From assembly GCA_963788585.1 (NCBI GenBank), contig CAWBHA010000003.1, positions 1,860,001 to 1,924,000 on the forward strand: 64,000 nt of DNA. Reading direction: 5' to 3'. This stretch comes from Bog-473 sp963788585. GTDB lineage: Bacteria; Actinomycetota; Acidimicrobiia; Acidimicrobiales; RAAP-2. A program made the translations under genes and the position numbers. Below are positions 16,413 through 25,755 of the stretch, one piece after another; position 1 is the first letter of the stretch, and every line of letters begins with the position of its first letter. Under the pieces are notes generated by a model. It made no database searches. It was given only the letters and a program-made list of their open reading frames with translations, and was not told the origin of the DNA.

Positions 16413-18530
16413 GTGGCGAGGCGGGGCGGCGGAGGAGGATCGGCGCAGGCGGTGGCGCGCGCCGCCGAGCTGCGCGAGCTGATCAACCGGGCCGACGAGC
16501 TGTACCACGTGCTCGACGCGCCGGAGATGGCCGACGCCGAGTACGACCTCCTCGTCGTGGAGCTACGCCGGCTCGAGGCCGACTACCCGGAGCTCGCGAC
16601 GCCCGACTCGCCGACGCAGAAGGTCGGTGCGGCGCCCTCTGGGCTCTTCCAAGAGGTGCGCCACCGCGTGCCGATGATGAGCCTCGACAACGCCTTCGAC
16701 GAGGACGAGCTGCGCGCCTGGGGCGACCGACTGCGGCGTCAGGACCCGGACGTCGAGCTGGGCACCGTGTCCTTCTCGACCGAGCCGAAGGTCGACGGCG
16801 TCGCCATGTCGCTGACCTACGAGCGCGGCCGCTTCGTGCAGGCGGCGACGCGCGGCGACGGCGTCGCCGGCGAGGACGTCACGGCCAACGTGGCGACCGT
16901 GAAGGACGTCCCGCACGAGCTGGCCAAGGCGGGCGGTCCCTACCCCGCCGTCCTCGAGGTGCGCGGAGAGATCTACATGCCCGTCGCCGAGTTCGATGCG
17001 ATGAACAAGCGCCAGGCCGACGCGGGGGAGCGCCTCTTCGTCAACCCGCGCAACTCGGCCGCGGGCGCGTTGCGTCAGAAGGACCCGGGCGTCACCGCAC
17101 GACGGCCGCTGCACTTCTGGGCCTACGCGGTCGGCGACGTCGAGGGCGCGCCCGCCAAGGGCAACTGGCCCGCCGCGACCCAGACCGGGATCCTGGTGCA
17201 GCTGAAGCAGGCGGGCTTCCCGGTCAGCCCCGACGCCCGACAGGTCGAGGGCATCGCCGCCGTCGTGGCCCGCTGCGAGGAGCTGGCCCAACTGCGCCAC
17301 GACCTCGCCTACGAGATCGACGGCGTGGTGACCAAGGTCGACGAGCTGGCCCTGCACCAGGTCTTCGGTGCGACCTCGCGGGCGCCACGCTGGGCCATCG
17401 CCTTCAAGTTCCCGCCCGAGGAGCGCACCACCCGGTTGCTCGGCATCATGGTCTCCATCGGGCGCACGGGCCGGGCCACGCCCTTCGCCCGCCTCGAGCC
17501 CGTCTTCGTCGGCGGCTCCACCGTCGGCGTGGCCACGCTGCACAACGAGGACCAGGTCGCGGCGAAGGACGTACGGCCGGGGGACCTCGTGTGGGTCCGC
17601 AAGGCGGGGGACGTCATCCCCGAGGTGGTCGGCCCGGTCAAGGAAGGCCCCGGGGTGCCGGCCCGGCGCAAGGGGAAGTGGAAGTTCCCGACGGCGTGCC
17701 CCTCGTGTGGCGAGCCCCTCGTGCGTCTGCCCGGCGAGAGCGACACCTACTGCACGAACATCGACTGTCCGGCGCAACGGGTGCAGCGGATCTCGCACTA
17801 CGCGTCGCGCTCGGCCATGGACATCGAGGGCCTCGGCGAGGAGCGGGTGCTCCAACTCGTCGGCGCGGGCCTCATCAACGACCCGGCCGACCTCTACGGG
17901 CTCACGGTGTCGCAGCTCGTGCAGCTCGAGCGCTTCGGCGAGATCTCGGCGGCGAACCTGGTGGCCGCCATCGACGCGTCGCGGGCGCAGCCGCTCAGCC
18001 GCCTCCTCGTCGCGCTCGGCATCCGCCACGTCGGGCCTACCGGCGCCCGCGCCGTGGCGCGTGCCTTCGGCTCGCTGGCGGCGATCGAGGCGGCGTCCGC
18101 CGAGGAGCTCGCCGCGGTCGACGGCGTGGGTGGCGTGATCGCGGCCAGCCTGGCCGAGTTCGTCGCCGCCGAGACCAACGTGGCCGTGCTGGAGCGGCTG
18201 CGCACTGTCGGTGTCAACACGGAAGAGCCGGGTGCCGCCGGGACCGCGGGTGGCGGAGCCGGGGCGGCCGTCGCCCAGGAGCAGACGTTGGCCGGCAAGA
18301 CGGTCGTCGTCACCGGTGCCGTGGAGGGATACACGCGCGAGGGGGCTGAGGAGGCCATCATGGCGCGGGGTGGCAAGTCGCCCGGAAGCGTGTCGAAGAA
18401 GACGTTCGTCCTCGTCGTCGGCGACGCGCCGGGAGCGAGCAAGACGAGGAAGGCCGAGGAGCTCGGCGTTCCCACCATCGACGCGTCGGCCTTCGACGAG
18501 CTGCTCGAGAGGGGCGAGTTGCCGGAGTGA
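16413..18530 (+). CDS. ligA: NAD-dependent DNA ligase LigA
   Basis: Seals nicks in duplex DNA during replication and repair, using NAD. Order of domains: Ia region with YHVLDAPEMADAEYD, adenylation domain with K126 in EPKVDGVAMSL, OB fold, a four-Cys zinc finger beginning CPSCGEP near residue 429, helix-hairpin-helix repeats, and a C-terminal BRCT domain starting near residue 628 (GKTVVVTGAVEGYTREGAEE). Length (705) is normal for the family. The GTG start is 2 nt after mnmA, consistent with coupled translation. Confidence 0.97.
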   Translation: MARRGGGGGSAQAVARAAELRELINRADELYHVLDAPEMADAEYDLLVVELRRLEADYPELATPDSPTQKVGAAPSGLFQEVRHRVPMMSLDNAFDEDELRAWGDRLRRQDPDVELGTVSFSTEPKVDGVAMSLTYERGRFVQAATRGDGVAGEDVTANVATVKDVPHELAKAGGPYPAVLEVRGEIYMPVAEFDAMNKRQADAGERLFVNPRNSAAGALRQKDPGVTARRPLHFWAYAVGDVEGAPAKGNWPAATQTGILVQLKQAGFPVSPDARQVEGIAAVVARCEELAQLRHDLAYEIDGVVTKVDELALHQVFGATSRAPRWAIAFKFPPEERTTRLLGIMVSIGRTGRATPFARLEPVFVGGSTVGVATLHNEDQVAAKDVRPGDLVWVRKAGDVIPEVVGPVKEGPGVPARRKGKWKFPTACPSCGEPLVRLPGESDTYCTNIDCPAQRVQRISHYASRSAMDIEGLGEERVLQLVGAGLINDPADLYGLTVSQLVQLERFGEISAANLVAAIDASRAQPLSRLLVALGIRHVGPTGARAVARAFGSLAAIEAASAEELAAVDGVGGVIAASLAEFVAAETNVAVLERLRTVGVNTEEPGAAGTAGGGAGAAVAQEQTLAGKTVVVTGAVEGYTREGAEEAIMARGGKSPGSVSKKTFVLVVGDAPGASKTRKAEELGVPTIDASAFDELLERGELPE

Positions 18531-18590
18531 CGCAGGTCGGAGAGTGTCCACCGGCCACGCCGGCGCGCTCAGTAGCGTAGGGACTGCCCG

Positions 18591-20594
18591 ATGCCCCTGA
18601 TTTCTGACTCCATCGGCCGGGTCCTAGGGAAGCGGTACCGGCTGCTCTCCGCACTGGGCACCGGCGCTTCGGCTCACGTCTACCTGGCGGAGGACGTGTC
18701 GCTGCAGCGTCACGTCGCGGTCAAGGTCCTGCAGCCGGGCCTCGCCACCGACGAGGCCTTCCTGAAGCGATTCCGGGCCGAGGCGCGCTCGGTCGCCTCG
18801 CTCAACCACCCCCATGTCCTGCGCGTGTTCGACTGGGGCGACGACGCCGACGGCCCGTATCTGGTGCTGGAGTATCTCGGCGGGGGCTCGCTGCGCGACC
18901 TGCTCGACCGCGGCGTGCGGCTCTCGCACTCCCAGGCCGCCCAGCTGGGCGCCGAGGTGGCGCAGGGCCTGGCCTACGCACACGTCCGGGGCCTGGTGCA
19001 CCGGGACATCAAGCCGGCGAACCTCTTGTTCGACGAGGAGGGCCGCGTGCGGGTGGCCGACTTCGGCGTGGCCCGCGCCCTGGCCGAGGCGGCCTGGACC
19101 GAACCGGCGGGGGCCATGGTCGGCACGGCCCGCTACATCTCGCCCGAAGCCGCCGAGGGCAAGCCCGTCGACGGCCGCGCCGACGTGTACTCGCTGGCGT
19201 TGGTGTTGTACGAGGCGGTGACGGGGACCGTCCCCTTCGTCACGGACACGACCATGGGGACGCTGGCGGCGCGCATCGGGCAGCCGCTGCCCCACGACGA
19301 GGCGCTGGGACCGCTCGACGACGTGCTGGCGCGGGCCGCCGCGCCCGAGGTGGCGACGCGCCTCGATGCGGCGGGACTGGCCGCGCGCCTCGGCGCGCTT
19401 GCCGCGGCGTTGCCCACCCCGGCGCCCCTGCCCCTCGTCGTCCCGCACCTCGAGGACTCGTCGCCGATCAGCGGCTTCCGGGCCCCGGGGGTGTCCGAGC
19501 TCACCGACAGCGGCATCGCCGCCGTCGGCTCGTCGACGGTCGTCGCGCCGGCCGCCTCGGGCACGCCGATCGGGACGAAGGCGGGGCCGGGCGAGATCTT
19601 CGACGCCGAGCCCTCCGGGGGCCGCGGCCACGGGCGCGGCCGAGGCCGAACGGGCGACGACGGTGCCGGCCCGGTGGCGCCGGTCGGCCGCCGGCGCAAC
19701 TGGCGCCCGTACTGGATCGCCGCCGCCGTGACGGCGGCCGTGCTCCTGGTGGCGGGGCTGGTCCTCGCGTTCGGGACGGACGTCCTGACGCCCTCGCACC
19801 CCACGCCGACCCTGGCCAACCTCTCCTTGGCCCAGGCCCGGGCCGCGGTGGCCAAGGTCAACATGAACCTGAAGGAGGGCGTCCCGGTGAAGTCGATCAC
19901 CGTGGGCGCCGGCGACGTGGTGTCCCAGACCCCGGGGCCCGGGGTGTCGCAGAAGGAAGGCTCGAACGTGACCGTCGTGGTCTCCGAGGGCAAGCCCGAC
20001 GTGTCGGTCCCATCGCTGGCCAACATGACCTGCGCGCAGGCCAGCACGGCGCTCCAGGCGGTCCACCTGCAGCCGTACTGCACGCCCGGGGCCTACAGCA
20101 ACGCCGTTCCGACGACGATCATCATCTCGTGGTCGTCGGGGAAGACGCAGAACGCGACGCAGGCGCCCTACGGCAGCACCATCACGATCGTGCCGTCTCT
20201 CGGTCACGAGCCGGCCACGGTGCCGAGCCTCCCGGCCACCTATACCTTCGCCCAGGCGCAGGCGGCGCTGCAGGCCGTCGGGCTGACGGCATCGCAGAAC
20301 ACCCAGCCGAGCGCGACGGTGCCCCAGGGAAACGTGATCTCGTCGAGCCCGGCCAGTGGGGCGCAGGCGCCCTACGGATCGGCGGTCACGGTCAACGTGT
20401 CCAGCGGGCCGCCGACGACCACCGTGCCCAACGTCCTGTTGGACACGGTGCCGCAGGCCACGGCCGCTCTCCACGCACAGGGCCTGAGCGTGTCGGGAGT
20501 GTCGGGCGACCCGACCAAGTACATCGTCGGCACGCAGCCCTCCATCGGCTCGACCGTGCAGACGGGCTCATCGGTCCAACTCTTCACCTCGTGA
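18591..20594 (+). CDS. PASTA-domain serine/threonine protein kinase
   Basis: PknB-type membrane kinase, 667 residues. The Gly-rich loop is GTGASAHVYLAED, the ATP lysine is K45 in VAVKVL, the catalytic loop is HRDIKPANLL (D139) and the Mg-binding aspartate is D157 in DFGVARAL. A low-complexity linker leads to one membrane helix (about 377-398). Four extracellular PASTA repeats follow, the second unusually rich in Asn/Gln/Thr. PASTA domains of this family sense peptidoglycan fragments or lipid II and control growth and division. The unusual location beside ligA rather than in a division cluster, and the GTGA overlap with the next gene, suggest a locally specific partner. Confidence 0.94.
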   Translation: MPLISDSIGRVLGKRYRLLSALGTGASAHVYLAEDVSLQRHVAVKVLQPGLATDEAFLKRFRAEARSVASLNHPHVLRVFDWGDDADGPYLVLEYLGGGSLRDLLDRGVRLSHSQAAQLGAEVAQGLAYAHVRGLVHRDIKPANLLFDEEGRVRVADFGVARALAEAAWTEPAGAMVGTARYISPEAAEGKPVDGRADVYSLALVLYEAVTGTVPFVTDTTMGTLAARIGQPLPHDEALGPLDDVLARAAAPEVATRLDAAGLAARLGALAAALPTPAPLPLVVPHLEDSSPISGFRAPGVSELTDSGIAAVGSSTVVAPAASGTPIGTKAGPGEIFDAEPSGGRGHGRGRGRTGDDGAGPVAPVGRRRNWRPYWIAAAVTAAVLLVAGLVLAFGTDVLTPSHPTPTLANLSLAQARAAVAKVNMNLKEGVPVKSITVGAGDVVSQTPGPGVSQKEGSNVTVVVSEGKPDVSVPSLANMTCAQASTALQAVHLQPYCTPGAYSNAVPTTIIISWSSGKTQNATQAPYGSTITIVPSLGHEPATVPSLPATYTFAQAQAALQAVGLTASQNTQPSATVPQGNVISSSPASGAQAPYGSAVTVNVSSGPPTTTVPNVLLDTVPQATAALHAQGLSVSGVSGDPTKYIVGTQPSIGSTVQTGSSVQLFTS

Positions 20595-20918
20595 CCGCCG
20601 GCGGGGCGCTCTCGTACGACCCGGCCTGCGACCTCTGCGAGGCGGCGCGCCTCTCGGAGTGGCACCACGAGGACGACGTGTGCTGGGTGGCCGACTGCGA
20701 GGTCTGCGGCGTGCCGATGGTCGTGTGGAAGCAGCACGGCCCGACGCCGCCCGACACCGAGGTCGACCACATGCTGGGGCAGCTGACGCGCGTGGCCGAT
20801 GCCGCGCTTCGGGGCCGGCGAGTGGTCGGTCGACCGGGTGATGCGCCAGATCCCGAACCACTTCCACGCCCACGGCCGCGACCCGAACTGGTGGTTCCGC
20901 CTGCGCGGGCTGCGCTGA
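20591..20918 (+). pseudogene. Small cysteine-rich protein gene with a frameshift
   Basis: GTG 20591 overlaps the kinase stop codon. In this frame the protein begins MTAGGALSYDPACDLCEAAR, with further paired cysteines (CWVADCEVC), then VWKQHGPTPPDTEVDHMLGQL. Around 20807 a likely coding sequence continues in the next frame as FGAGEWSVDRVMRQIPNHFH and ends with a TGA at 20916-20918. The unshifted frame instead runs into a Pro/Arg-rich tail to 20947. Joined together, the two halves look like one ~108-residue protein with two CxxC-like metal motifs and a His/Trp-rich end. One extra base would explain it; whether it is a mutation, a programmed shift or a sequencing error is open. The function is unknown, but coupling to a PASTA kinase is suggestive. 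Confidence 0.7.
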
Positions 20919-20997
20919 CGCCGGCCGCGTCGCAGCGGCGCGGTTGAGGGTCGCCGGTCGGAGTGGCGCGAAATTCGGCACCGGTAGGGTGTCCGAA

Positions 20998-22620
20998 ATG
21001 GCACCCCCAGCAGAGCGTCCCGACGCGCTGCTCGACCCGGTCGCGGACCCGGGTGGCGGTGCCATGGGGCCGCTCGGGGACGGCTCCGTCGAGACGAACT
21101 GGTTCGTGCTGCTCCACCGCCGGGTCTCGAGCCGGGCGGTGCGCAGCCCGCGCTACCAGTGGTGGGCGCTGATCGCGCTCCTGGCCGGGCTGCTCGCCCT
21201 CAACATCACCTTCACCGTCTTCGTCGTGGCCCTGCCGACGGTCAAGGCGGAGTTCAACACGAACTTCTCGGTGCTGGCCTGGGCATCGACGGGACCGCTG
21301 CTCGCCTTCGGCGTCGCCGCCCCCTTCTTCGGACGGGCCGGCGACCTCTTCGGGCACCGGCGCCTGTACCAGTTCGGCCTCCTCGGCGCCATGGTCAGCG
21401 CCATCTTGACCGCCACGGCACCCGACGTGGGGATGCTCCTCTTCGCCCGCGCCCTCGACGGCGTCCAGGGCGCGGCCACCGGGACGGCCTCCATGGCCAT
21501 CATCCTCGAGCTCTTCGACCCCGAGGACCGGGTCAAGGCACTGGGTTGGTGGTCGCTCGTCGGCGCCGGCGGACCGGTGCTCGGGGTCACGCTCGGCTCG
21601 CCGGTGATCCAGTACTTCGGGTGGCGGACTCTCTTCTGGGGCCAGCTGGTCCTGCTCGTCATCGCGTCGGTGGTGGTCGCGTTCCTGTTGCCGACGCGGC
21701 ACCGACGACCGGCGGGCGACGAGCCGGGGGAGCACCGGCGGGACGAGGCGTCCCAGCGGGCGCCGGCGTCCGGTGGCATCGACTGGGTGGGCAGCTGGAG
21801 TCTGGCCGGCGCGGTCACCGCGGGGATGCTCGTGCTCAGCATCGGCCCGATCGCCGGCTGGACCTCGGCCGCCGTCATCGTCTGCGGGCTGGCGGCAGCC
21901 GCACTGATCGGGGTGTTCGTCTGGCGGGAGCTCACGTTCGCCACGCCCCTGATCCCGACCACGTACTGGCGGCGCCGCAATTTCATGTTCCCCATGGGCG
22001 CCAAGGCCTTCTCCAGCTTCGCCTACTTCGGGGGCTTCTTCCTCTTCCCGTTGCTCATGGAGCAGGTCTACGGCTACAGCGTGTCCCAGGTGGGCTTCCT
22101 GTCGGTGGCCCGACCCCTGCTCTTCGCGGTCAGCGCACCGATCGCCGGCTACATGACCGTGCGCACGGGGGAGCGCACCGCCACGCTCTTCGGCACGGGG
22201 GCGCTCTTGTTCTCCATGGTCCTCTTCGCGACGCTCACCGGGTCATCGGGATTGGTGGTGGTCGTCGTCGCGCTGGGCCTCTCGGGCATCGGGATGGGGG
22301 TGTTGCAGCCGGCCACGTCGTCGACCATGTCCAACGAGCTGGCCGAGTCCGAGTACGGCGTGATGAGCGCGGCACAGCTGCTGGCCACCCAGGTCGGTGA
22401 GGTGGCGGGCATCCAGGCCGTGCTGACCATTCAAGAGTCCATCGCCCGCCGGTCGGGGCTGGCCGACGTCCACCACAGCACGGCGCTCTTACACAGCTTC
22501 AGCGTGCCCTTCTGGGTGGCGGCGGGGGTGGCCGCGTTGGCCGTGGTGTGCGCGCTGTTCGTCCGGGCCATGCCGCGCGCCTCCCGCGTCACCCGACCCT
22601 TGGTGGCCGACGCCACCTGA
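20998..22620 (+). CDS. MFS transporter, DHA2-like drug exporter
   Basis: Major facilitator of 540 residues with about 14 membrane segments, the EmrB/QacA arrangement. Visible signatures are FGRAGDLFGHRRLYQFG (motif A loop after TM2) and LDGVQGAATGTASMAIILE, with GPVLGVTLGSP as motif C. Members export drugs or metabolites with a proton gradient. ATG 20998 is chosen because TAGGGT (20985-20990) ends 7 nt upstream and there is no Shine-Dalgarno sequence. No regulator lies next to it. It converges on the SCP2 gene. Confidence 0.9.
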   Translation: MAPPAERPDALLDPVADPGGGAMGPLGDGSVETNWFVLLHRRVSSRAVRSPRYQWWALIALLAGLLALNITFTVFVVALPTVKAEFNTNFSVLAWASTGPLLAFGVAAPFFGRAGDLFGHRRLYQFGLLGAMVSAILTATAPDVGMLLFARALDGVQGAATGTASMAIILELFDPEDRVKALGWWSLVGAGGPVLGVTLGSPVIQYFGWRTLFWGQLVLLVIASVVVAFLLPTRHRRPAGDEPGEHRRDEASQRAPASGGIDWVGSWSLAGAVTAGMLVLSIGPIAGWTSAAVIVCGLAAAALIGVFVWRELTFATPLIPTTYWRRRNFMFPMGAKAFSSFAYFGGFFLFPLLMEQVYGYSVSQVGFLSVARPLLFAVSAPIAGYMTVRTGERTATLFGTGALLFSMVLFATLTGSSGLVVVVVALGLSGIGMGVLQPATSSTMSNELAESEYGVMSAAQLLATQVGEVAGIQAVLTIQESIARRSGLADVHHSTALLHSFSVPFWVAAGVAALAVVCALFVRAMPRASRVTRPLVADAT

Positions 22621-22662
22621 GGCGCGCGCCCTCGCGGGGCGCGGCGGTCGTGGCGCGGCGCG

Positions 22663-23076
22663 TTACTCGGTGATGTCGCGCAGGCGCTGCGCCAGGTCGG
22701 CCGCATTGGAGTCGGCCGCGGCCGGGGTGGCCTGCAGGGCCATCAGCTTGGCCATGTCGCCCTCGACGCGGACCTTGCCGGCCATGAAGGCCTGCATGCC
22801 CGCCTGCGGGTTGCCGTCAATGAGGATCGCCTTGGCGGTGTCGTAGTCCACCGTCACCTTCAGGTCCTGGTCCGCCAGGTGGCCGACCTCGAGGATCAGC
22901 TCGCCGCTCGAGGTGTCCATGTGGGCGAGGATGTCGTCCTCGGAGAAGGGGACCGCCGTCACGACGAGGTTCATGCGCACCGCGTGCGCGATGGGAGGCG
23001 TCTTGCCCTCGTACTCGGCACGGATCTTGCGGGCCTCGTCCAGCCATTCGTCGCTCAGGAACGGGTACGACGGCAT
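22663..23076 (-). CDS. SCP2 sterol-carrier-domain protein
   Basis: A 137-residue protein matching the SCP2 lipid-binding fold. Hallmarks are the beta strands around LILEVGHLADQDLKVTVDYDTAKAILI and the helix region GNPQAGMQAFMAGKVRVEGDMAKLM, the usual SCP2 C-terminal motif. It may carry a hydrophobic ligand such as a fatty acyl or polyketide. The ATG has a clear AAGGAG about 7 nt upstream on the minus strand. Its promoter region holds five copies of a 13-bp tandem repeat. Confidence 0.87.
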   Translation of the reverse strand: MPSYPFLSDEWLDEARKIRAEYEGKTPPIAHAVRMNLVVTAVPFSEDDILAHMDTSSGELILEVGHLADQDLKVTVDYDTAKAILIDGNPQAGMQAFMAGKVRVEGDMAKLMALQATPAAADSNAADLAQRLRDITE

Positions 23077-23095
23077 TGCGTGCTCCTTCGTCTTC

Positions 23096-23160
23096 TTCGG
23101 TGTCGATCTTCGGTGTCGATCTTCGGTGTCGATGTTCGGTGTCGATGTTCGGTGTCGATC
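23096..23160. repeat. Five 13-bp direct tandem repeats
   Basis: The unit TTCGGTGTCGATC or TTCGGTGTCGATG occurs five times without spacers at 23096, 23109, 23122, 23135 and 23148. It lies between the divergent SCP2 and esterase genes, just upstream of the SCP2 ribosome-binding site. It is intergenic, so it is either a replication-slippage array or an array of protein-binding sites. Confidence 0.9.
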
Positions 23161-23246
23161 TCGGTCGCGGCGTGGACCTCGGTCGCCCCGCCCCGAGCCA
23201 TGCGGCCGCCGGAACCCTACCCGGCCCGCCGGTAGGCTGCCGATTC

Positions 23247-24008
23247 GTGACCGCCCCCGTCATCCCCGGTGCCGAACCCGCTTCCTTCACCGGCGACGCA
23301 CGCGGCGCGCTCGTGTTGCACGGCTTCACCGGCAACCCCCAGTCGATGCGCGGTCTGGCCCGGGCGCTGGCCGACGCGGGGCTGACCGTCGAGATGCCGC
23401 TGCTGCCCGGCCACGGCACCGCGCTGGAGGACATGCTCCCGACGCGCTGGGAAGACTGGTCCGGCGCGGCCGAGGCCGCCTACACGGAGCTGGCGGCGCG
23501 CTGCGACGCCCTCGCCGTCGTCGGCCTCTCCATGGGTGGGACGCTGGCGGTGTGGCTGGCCGAGCACCATCCCGAGATCGCCGCCCTCGCGGTCGTGAAC
23601 CCGCTGCTCGCGCCGCCCGACCCCGAGTTGGTGTCGGCGGGGAAGTCGATGCTCGAGAGCGGTGAGGAGGTGGCGCCCGGCATCGGGTCGGACATCGCCA
23701 AGGAGGGCGAGACCGAGCTGGCCTACGAGGGCTTTCCGCTGCGTGCCGCACTCTCCCTCTTCGACGGGGTGAGCGAGGTCGGGTCCTCGCTGGAGTCGGT
23801 GGGCTGTCCGGTGCTGGTCTTCACGAGCCTCCAGGACCACGTGGTGGACCCCCGCTCGAGCGAGCTGCTCATGGCTCGGGCCAAGGGACCGGTCGAGCAG
23901 GTGGTACTCGAGCGCAGCTACCACGTCGCCACGCTCGACTGGGACAAGGACGAGATCGAGGCGCGCACGGTGGCGTTCGTCACCGGCACCCTGGCACCAC
24001 GGCCGTGA
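23247..24008 (+). CDS. Alpha/beta-hydrolase carboxylesterase (Est30-like)
   Basis: Serine esterase of 253 residues. The oxyanion region is ALVLHGFTGNPQSM, the nucleophile elbow is GLSMGGTL, the acid lies in FTSLQDHVVDPRSS and the histidine in ERSYHVATLDWD. The pattern resembles thermophilic carboxylesterase Est30 and monoacylglycerol lipases. GTG 23247 follows TAGGCT (23233-23238) by 8 nt with no Shine-Dalgarno sequence. Its stop overlaps the gatC start (GTGA), so it is the first gene of an esterase-gatC-gatA-gatB operon. Coupling of an esterase with tRNA amidation is unexplained. Confidence 0.9.
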   Translation: MTAPVIPGAEPASFTGDARGALVLHGFTGNPQSMRGLARALADAGLTVEMPLLPGHGTALEDMLPTRWEDWSGAAEAAYTELAARCDALAVVGLSMGGTLAVWLAEHHPEIAALAVVNPLLAPPDPELVSAGKSMLESGEEVAPGIGSDIAKEGETELAYEGFPLRAALSLFDGVSEVGSSLESVGCPVLVFTSLQDHVVDPRSSELLMARAKGPVEQVVLERSYHVATLDWDKDEIEARTVAFVTGTLAPRP

Positions 24009-24325
24009 GCGGTGCCCACGACGACAAGACGACGCTCAGCCGCGCCGACGTCGTGCACGTGGCCAGCCTTGCCCGCCTGCACCTGAGCGACGAGGAGATC
24101 GAGCTCTTCACCGGCCAGCTGCGGACCGTGCTGGAGCACGCGGCCGACGTGGCGGCGCTGGACCTGGCCCACCTCGAGCCGTCGTCGCACCCGATCGCGC
24201 TCGAGAACGTGCTGCGGACCGACGAGCCCCGGCCCAGCCTGGACCGTGAGGAGGTGCTCGCCGCTGCGCCAGCGGTCGAGGACCACCGCTTCCGCGTGCC
24301 GCGCATCGGCGGCGAAGCGCCGTGA
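24005..24325 (+). CDS. gatC: Aspartyl/glutamyl-tRNA amidotransferase subunit C
   Basis: Small scaffold subunit of GatCAB, 106 residues. Family features are VVHVASLARLHLSDEEIELF, the middle LEHAADVAALD and the C-terminal LDREEVLAAAPAVEDHRFRVP. It holds GatA and GatB together so that Glu-tRNA-Gln or Asp-tRNA-Asn can be amidated. It overlaps both neighbours by 4 nt (GTGA at each end). Confidence 0.96.
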   Translation: MSGAHDDKTTLSRADVVHVASLARLHLSDEEIELFTGQLRTVLEHAADVAALDLAHLEPSSHPIALENVLRTDEPRPSLDREEVLAAAPAVEDHRFRVPRIGGEAP

Positions 24326-25755
24326 CCAGCGCGCTGGACCTGGCGGCGGAGGTTCGGTCCGGGCAGCGGTCGGCCCGTGGGGCGGTCGACGACGCGCTCG
24401 CCGCGGTGGCCGACCGTGACGGGGAGCTGCACGCGTTCCTGAGCATCCTCGGGGACGAGGCCCGGGCGCAGGCCGACGCCGTCGACGCCGCGGTGGCGTC
24501 GGGACGTGATCCCGGACCGTTGGCCGGGGTACCGGTGGCGCTCAAGGACAACCTGTGCACCCGGGGCGCCGCCACGTCGTGCGGCTCCCGGATCCTGGCC
24601 GGCTGGCGGCCGCCCTACGACGCCACGGTAGTGACGACGTTGCGCGCCGCCGGGGCGGTCGCGCTCGGCAAGACCAACATGGACGAGTTCGCCATGGGGA
24701 GCTCGACGGAGAACTCGGCCTTCGGGCCGACACGCAACCCCCGGCACACCGGCAAGGTCCCGGGCGGCAGCAGCGGTGGTTCGGCGGCCGCGGTGGCCGC
24801 GGGGTTCGTGCCGCTCGGCCTCGGCTCCGACACGGGCGGGTCGATCCGCCAGCCGGCCGCGCTGTGCGGGGTGGTCGGGATGAAGCCCACCTACGGGCGC
24901 GTCTCGCGCTACGGGTTGGTGGCCTTCGCCAGCTCGCTCGACCAGATCGGACCCTTCGCCACCACGGTGGAGGACGCCGCGCTGCTCTTCGACGTCGTGG
25001 CCGGCCACGATCCCCTCGACAGCACCTCGTTGCCCTCGCTGCCCGAGCCCACGCTGCGCACCGTGCACGACGGGGCGGAGGGCGTACGGGTCGGGGTGTG
25101 CACGGATCTCGTCGACGACTGCGCGCCCGACGTGGTGGCCCGGGTGCGCCAGGCGGCCGATGCCCTGGCCGCGGCGGGGGCAAAGGTCGAGGACATCTCC
25201 GTGCCCGAGTTCGGGTACGGGCTGTCGGCCTACTACCTGATCGCGCCGGCTGAGGCCTCGTCCAACCTGGCCCGCTACGACGGCGTCCGTTACGGGCTGC
25301 GGGTGGACGGCGAGGACGCGGCCGCCATGAACACGGCGACGCGCACCGCCGGCTTCGGCGCCGAGGTGAAGCGGCGCATCATGCTCGGCACCTACGCGCT
25401 GTCGGCCGGCTACTACGACGCCTACTACGCGCAGGCGCAGCGGGTCCGCACGCTCGTGATGCGGGCCTACGACCGGGCCTACGAGTCGGTGGACGTCATC
25501 TTGTGCGCCACCGCGCCCACCACGGCCTTCGACCTCGGGGCGAAGGTGGACGACCCCATGGCGATGTACATGAACGATGTGTGCACCATCCCGTCCAACC
25601 TGTCGGGACATCCGGCGGTCTCGGTCCCCTTCGGCACCGGGGCCGACGGCCTGCCGGTGGGCGTCCAGGTGATGGCGCCTGCGCTGGGCGAGGCGCTCCT
25701 GTTCCGCGTCGCCCGCGTCGTCGAGGCCACTGCGCCGGGGAGAGCGGACCCGTGA
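24322..25755 (+). CDS. gatA: Aspartyl/glutamyl-tRNA amidotransferase subunit A
   Basis: Glutaminase subunit of GatCAB, 477 residues, amidase-signature fold. The catalytic triad is K75 (VALKDNL), S150 (PGGSSGGSA) and S174 (GSDTGGSIRQPA). It releases ammonia from glutamine and sends it to GatB. The GTG start and stop both overlap neighbours by 4 nt, so gatCAB is translationally coupled. Confidence 0.97.
   Translation: MTSALDLAAEVRSGQRSARGAVDDALAAVADRDGELHAFLSILGDEARAQADAVDAAVASGRDPGPLAGVPVALKDNLCTRGAATSCGSRILAGWRPPYDATVVTTLRAAGAVALGKTNMDEFAMGSSTENSAFGPTRNPRHTGKVPGGSSGGSAAAVAAGFVPLGLGSDTGGSIRQPAALCGVVGMKPTYGRVSRYGLVAFASSLDQIGPFATTVEDAALLFDVVAGHDPLDSTSLPSLPEPTLRTVHDGAEGVRVGVCTDLVDDCAPDVVARVRQAADALAAAGAKVEDISVPEFGYGLSAYYLIAPAEASSNLARYDGVRYGLRVDGEDAAAMNTATRTAGFGAEVKRRIMLGTYALSAGYYDAYYAQAQRVRTLVMRAYDRAYESVDVILCATAPTTAFDLGAKVDDPMAMYMNDVCTIPSNLSGHPAVSVPFGTGADGLPVGVQVMAPALGEALLFRVARVVEATAPGRADP

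Noticed and set aside
22621..22662. Terminator between MFS and SCP2
   Set aside because: The gap is GC-rich but I could not find a clean hairpin with a loop and U-run.
23096..23160. Possible CRISPR array
   Set aside because: The 13-bp units are contiguous with no spacers and there are no cas genes.
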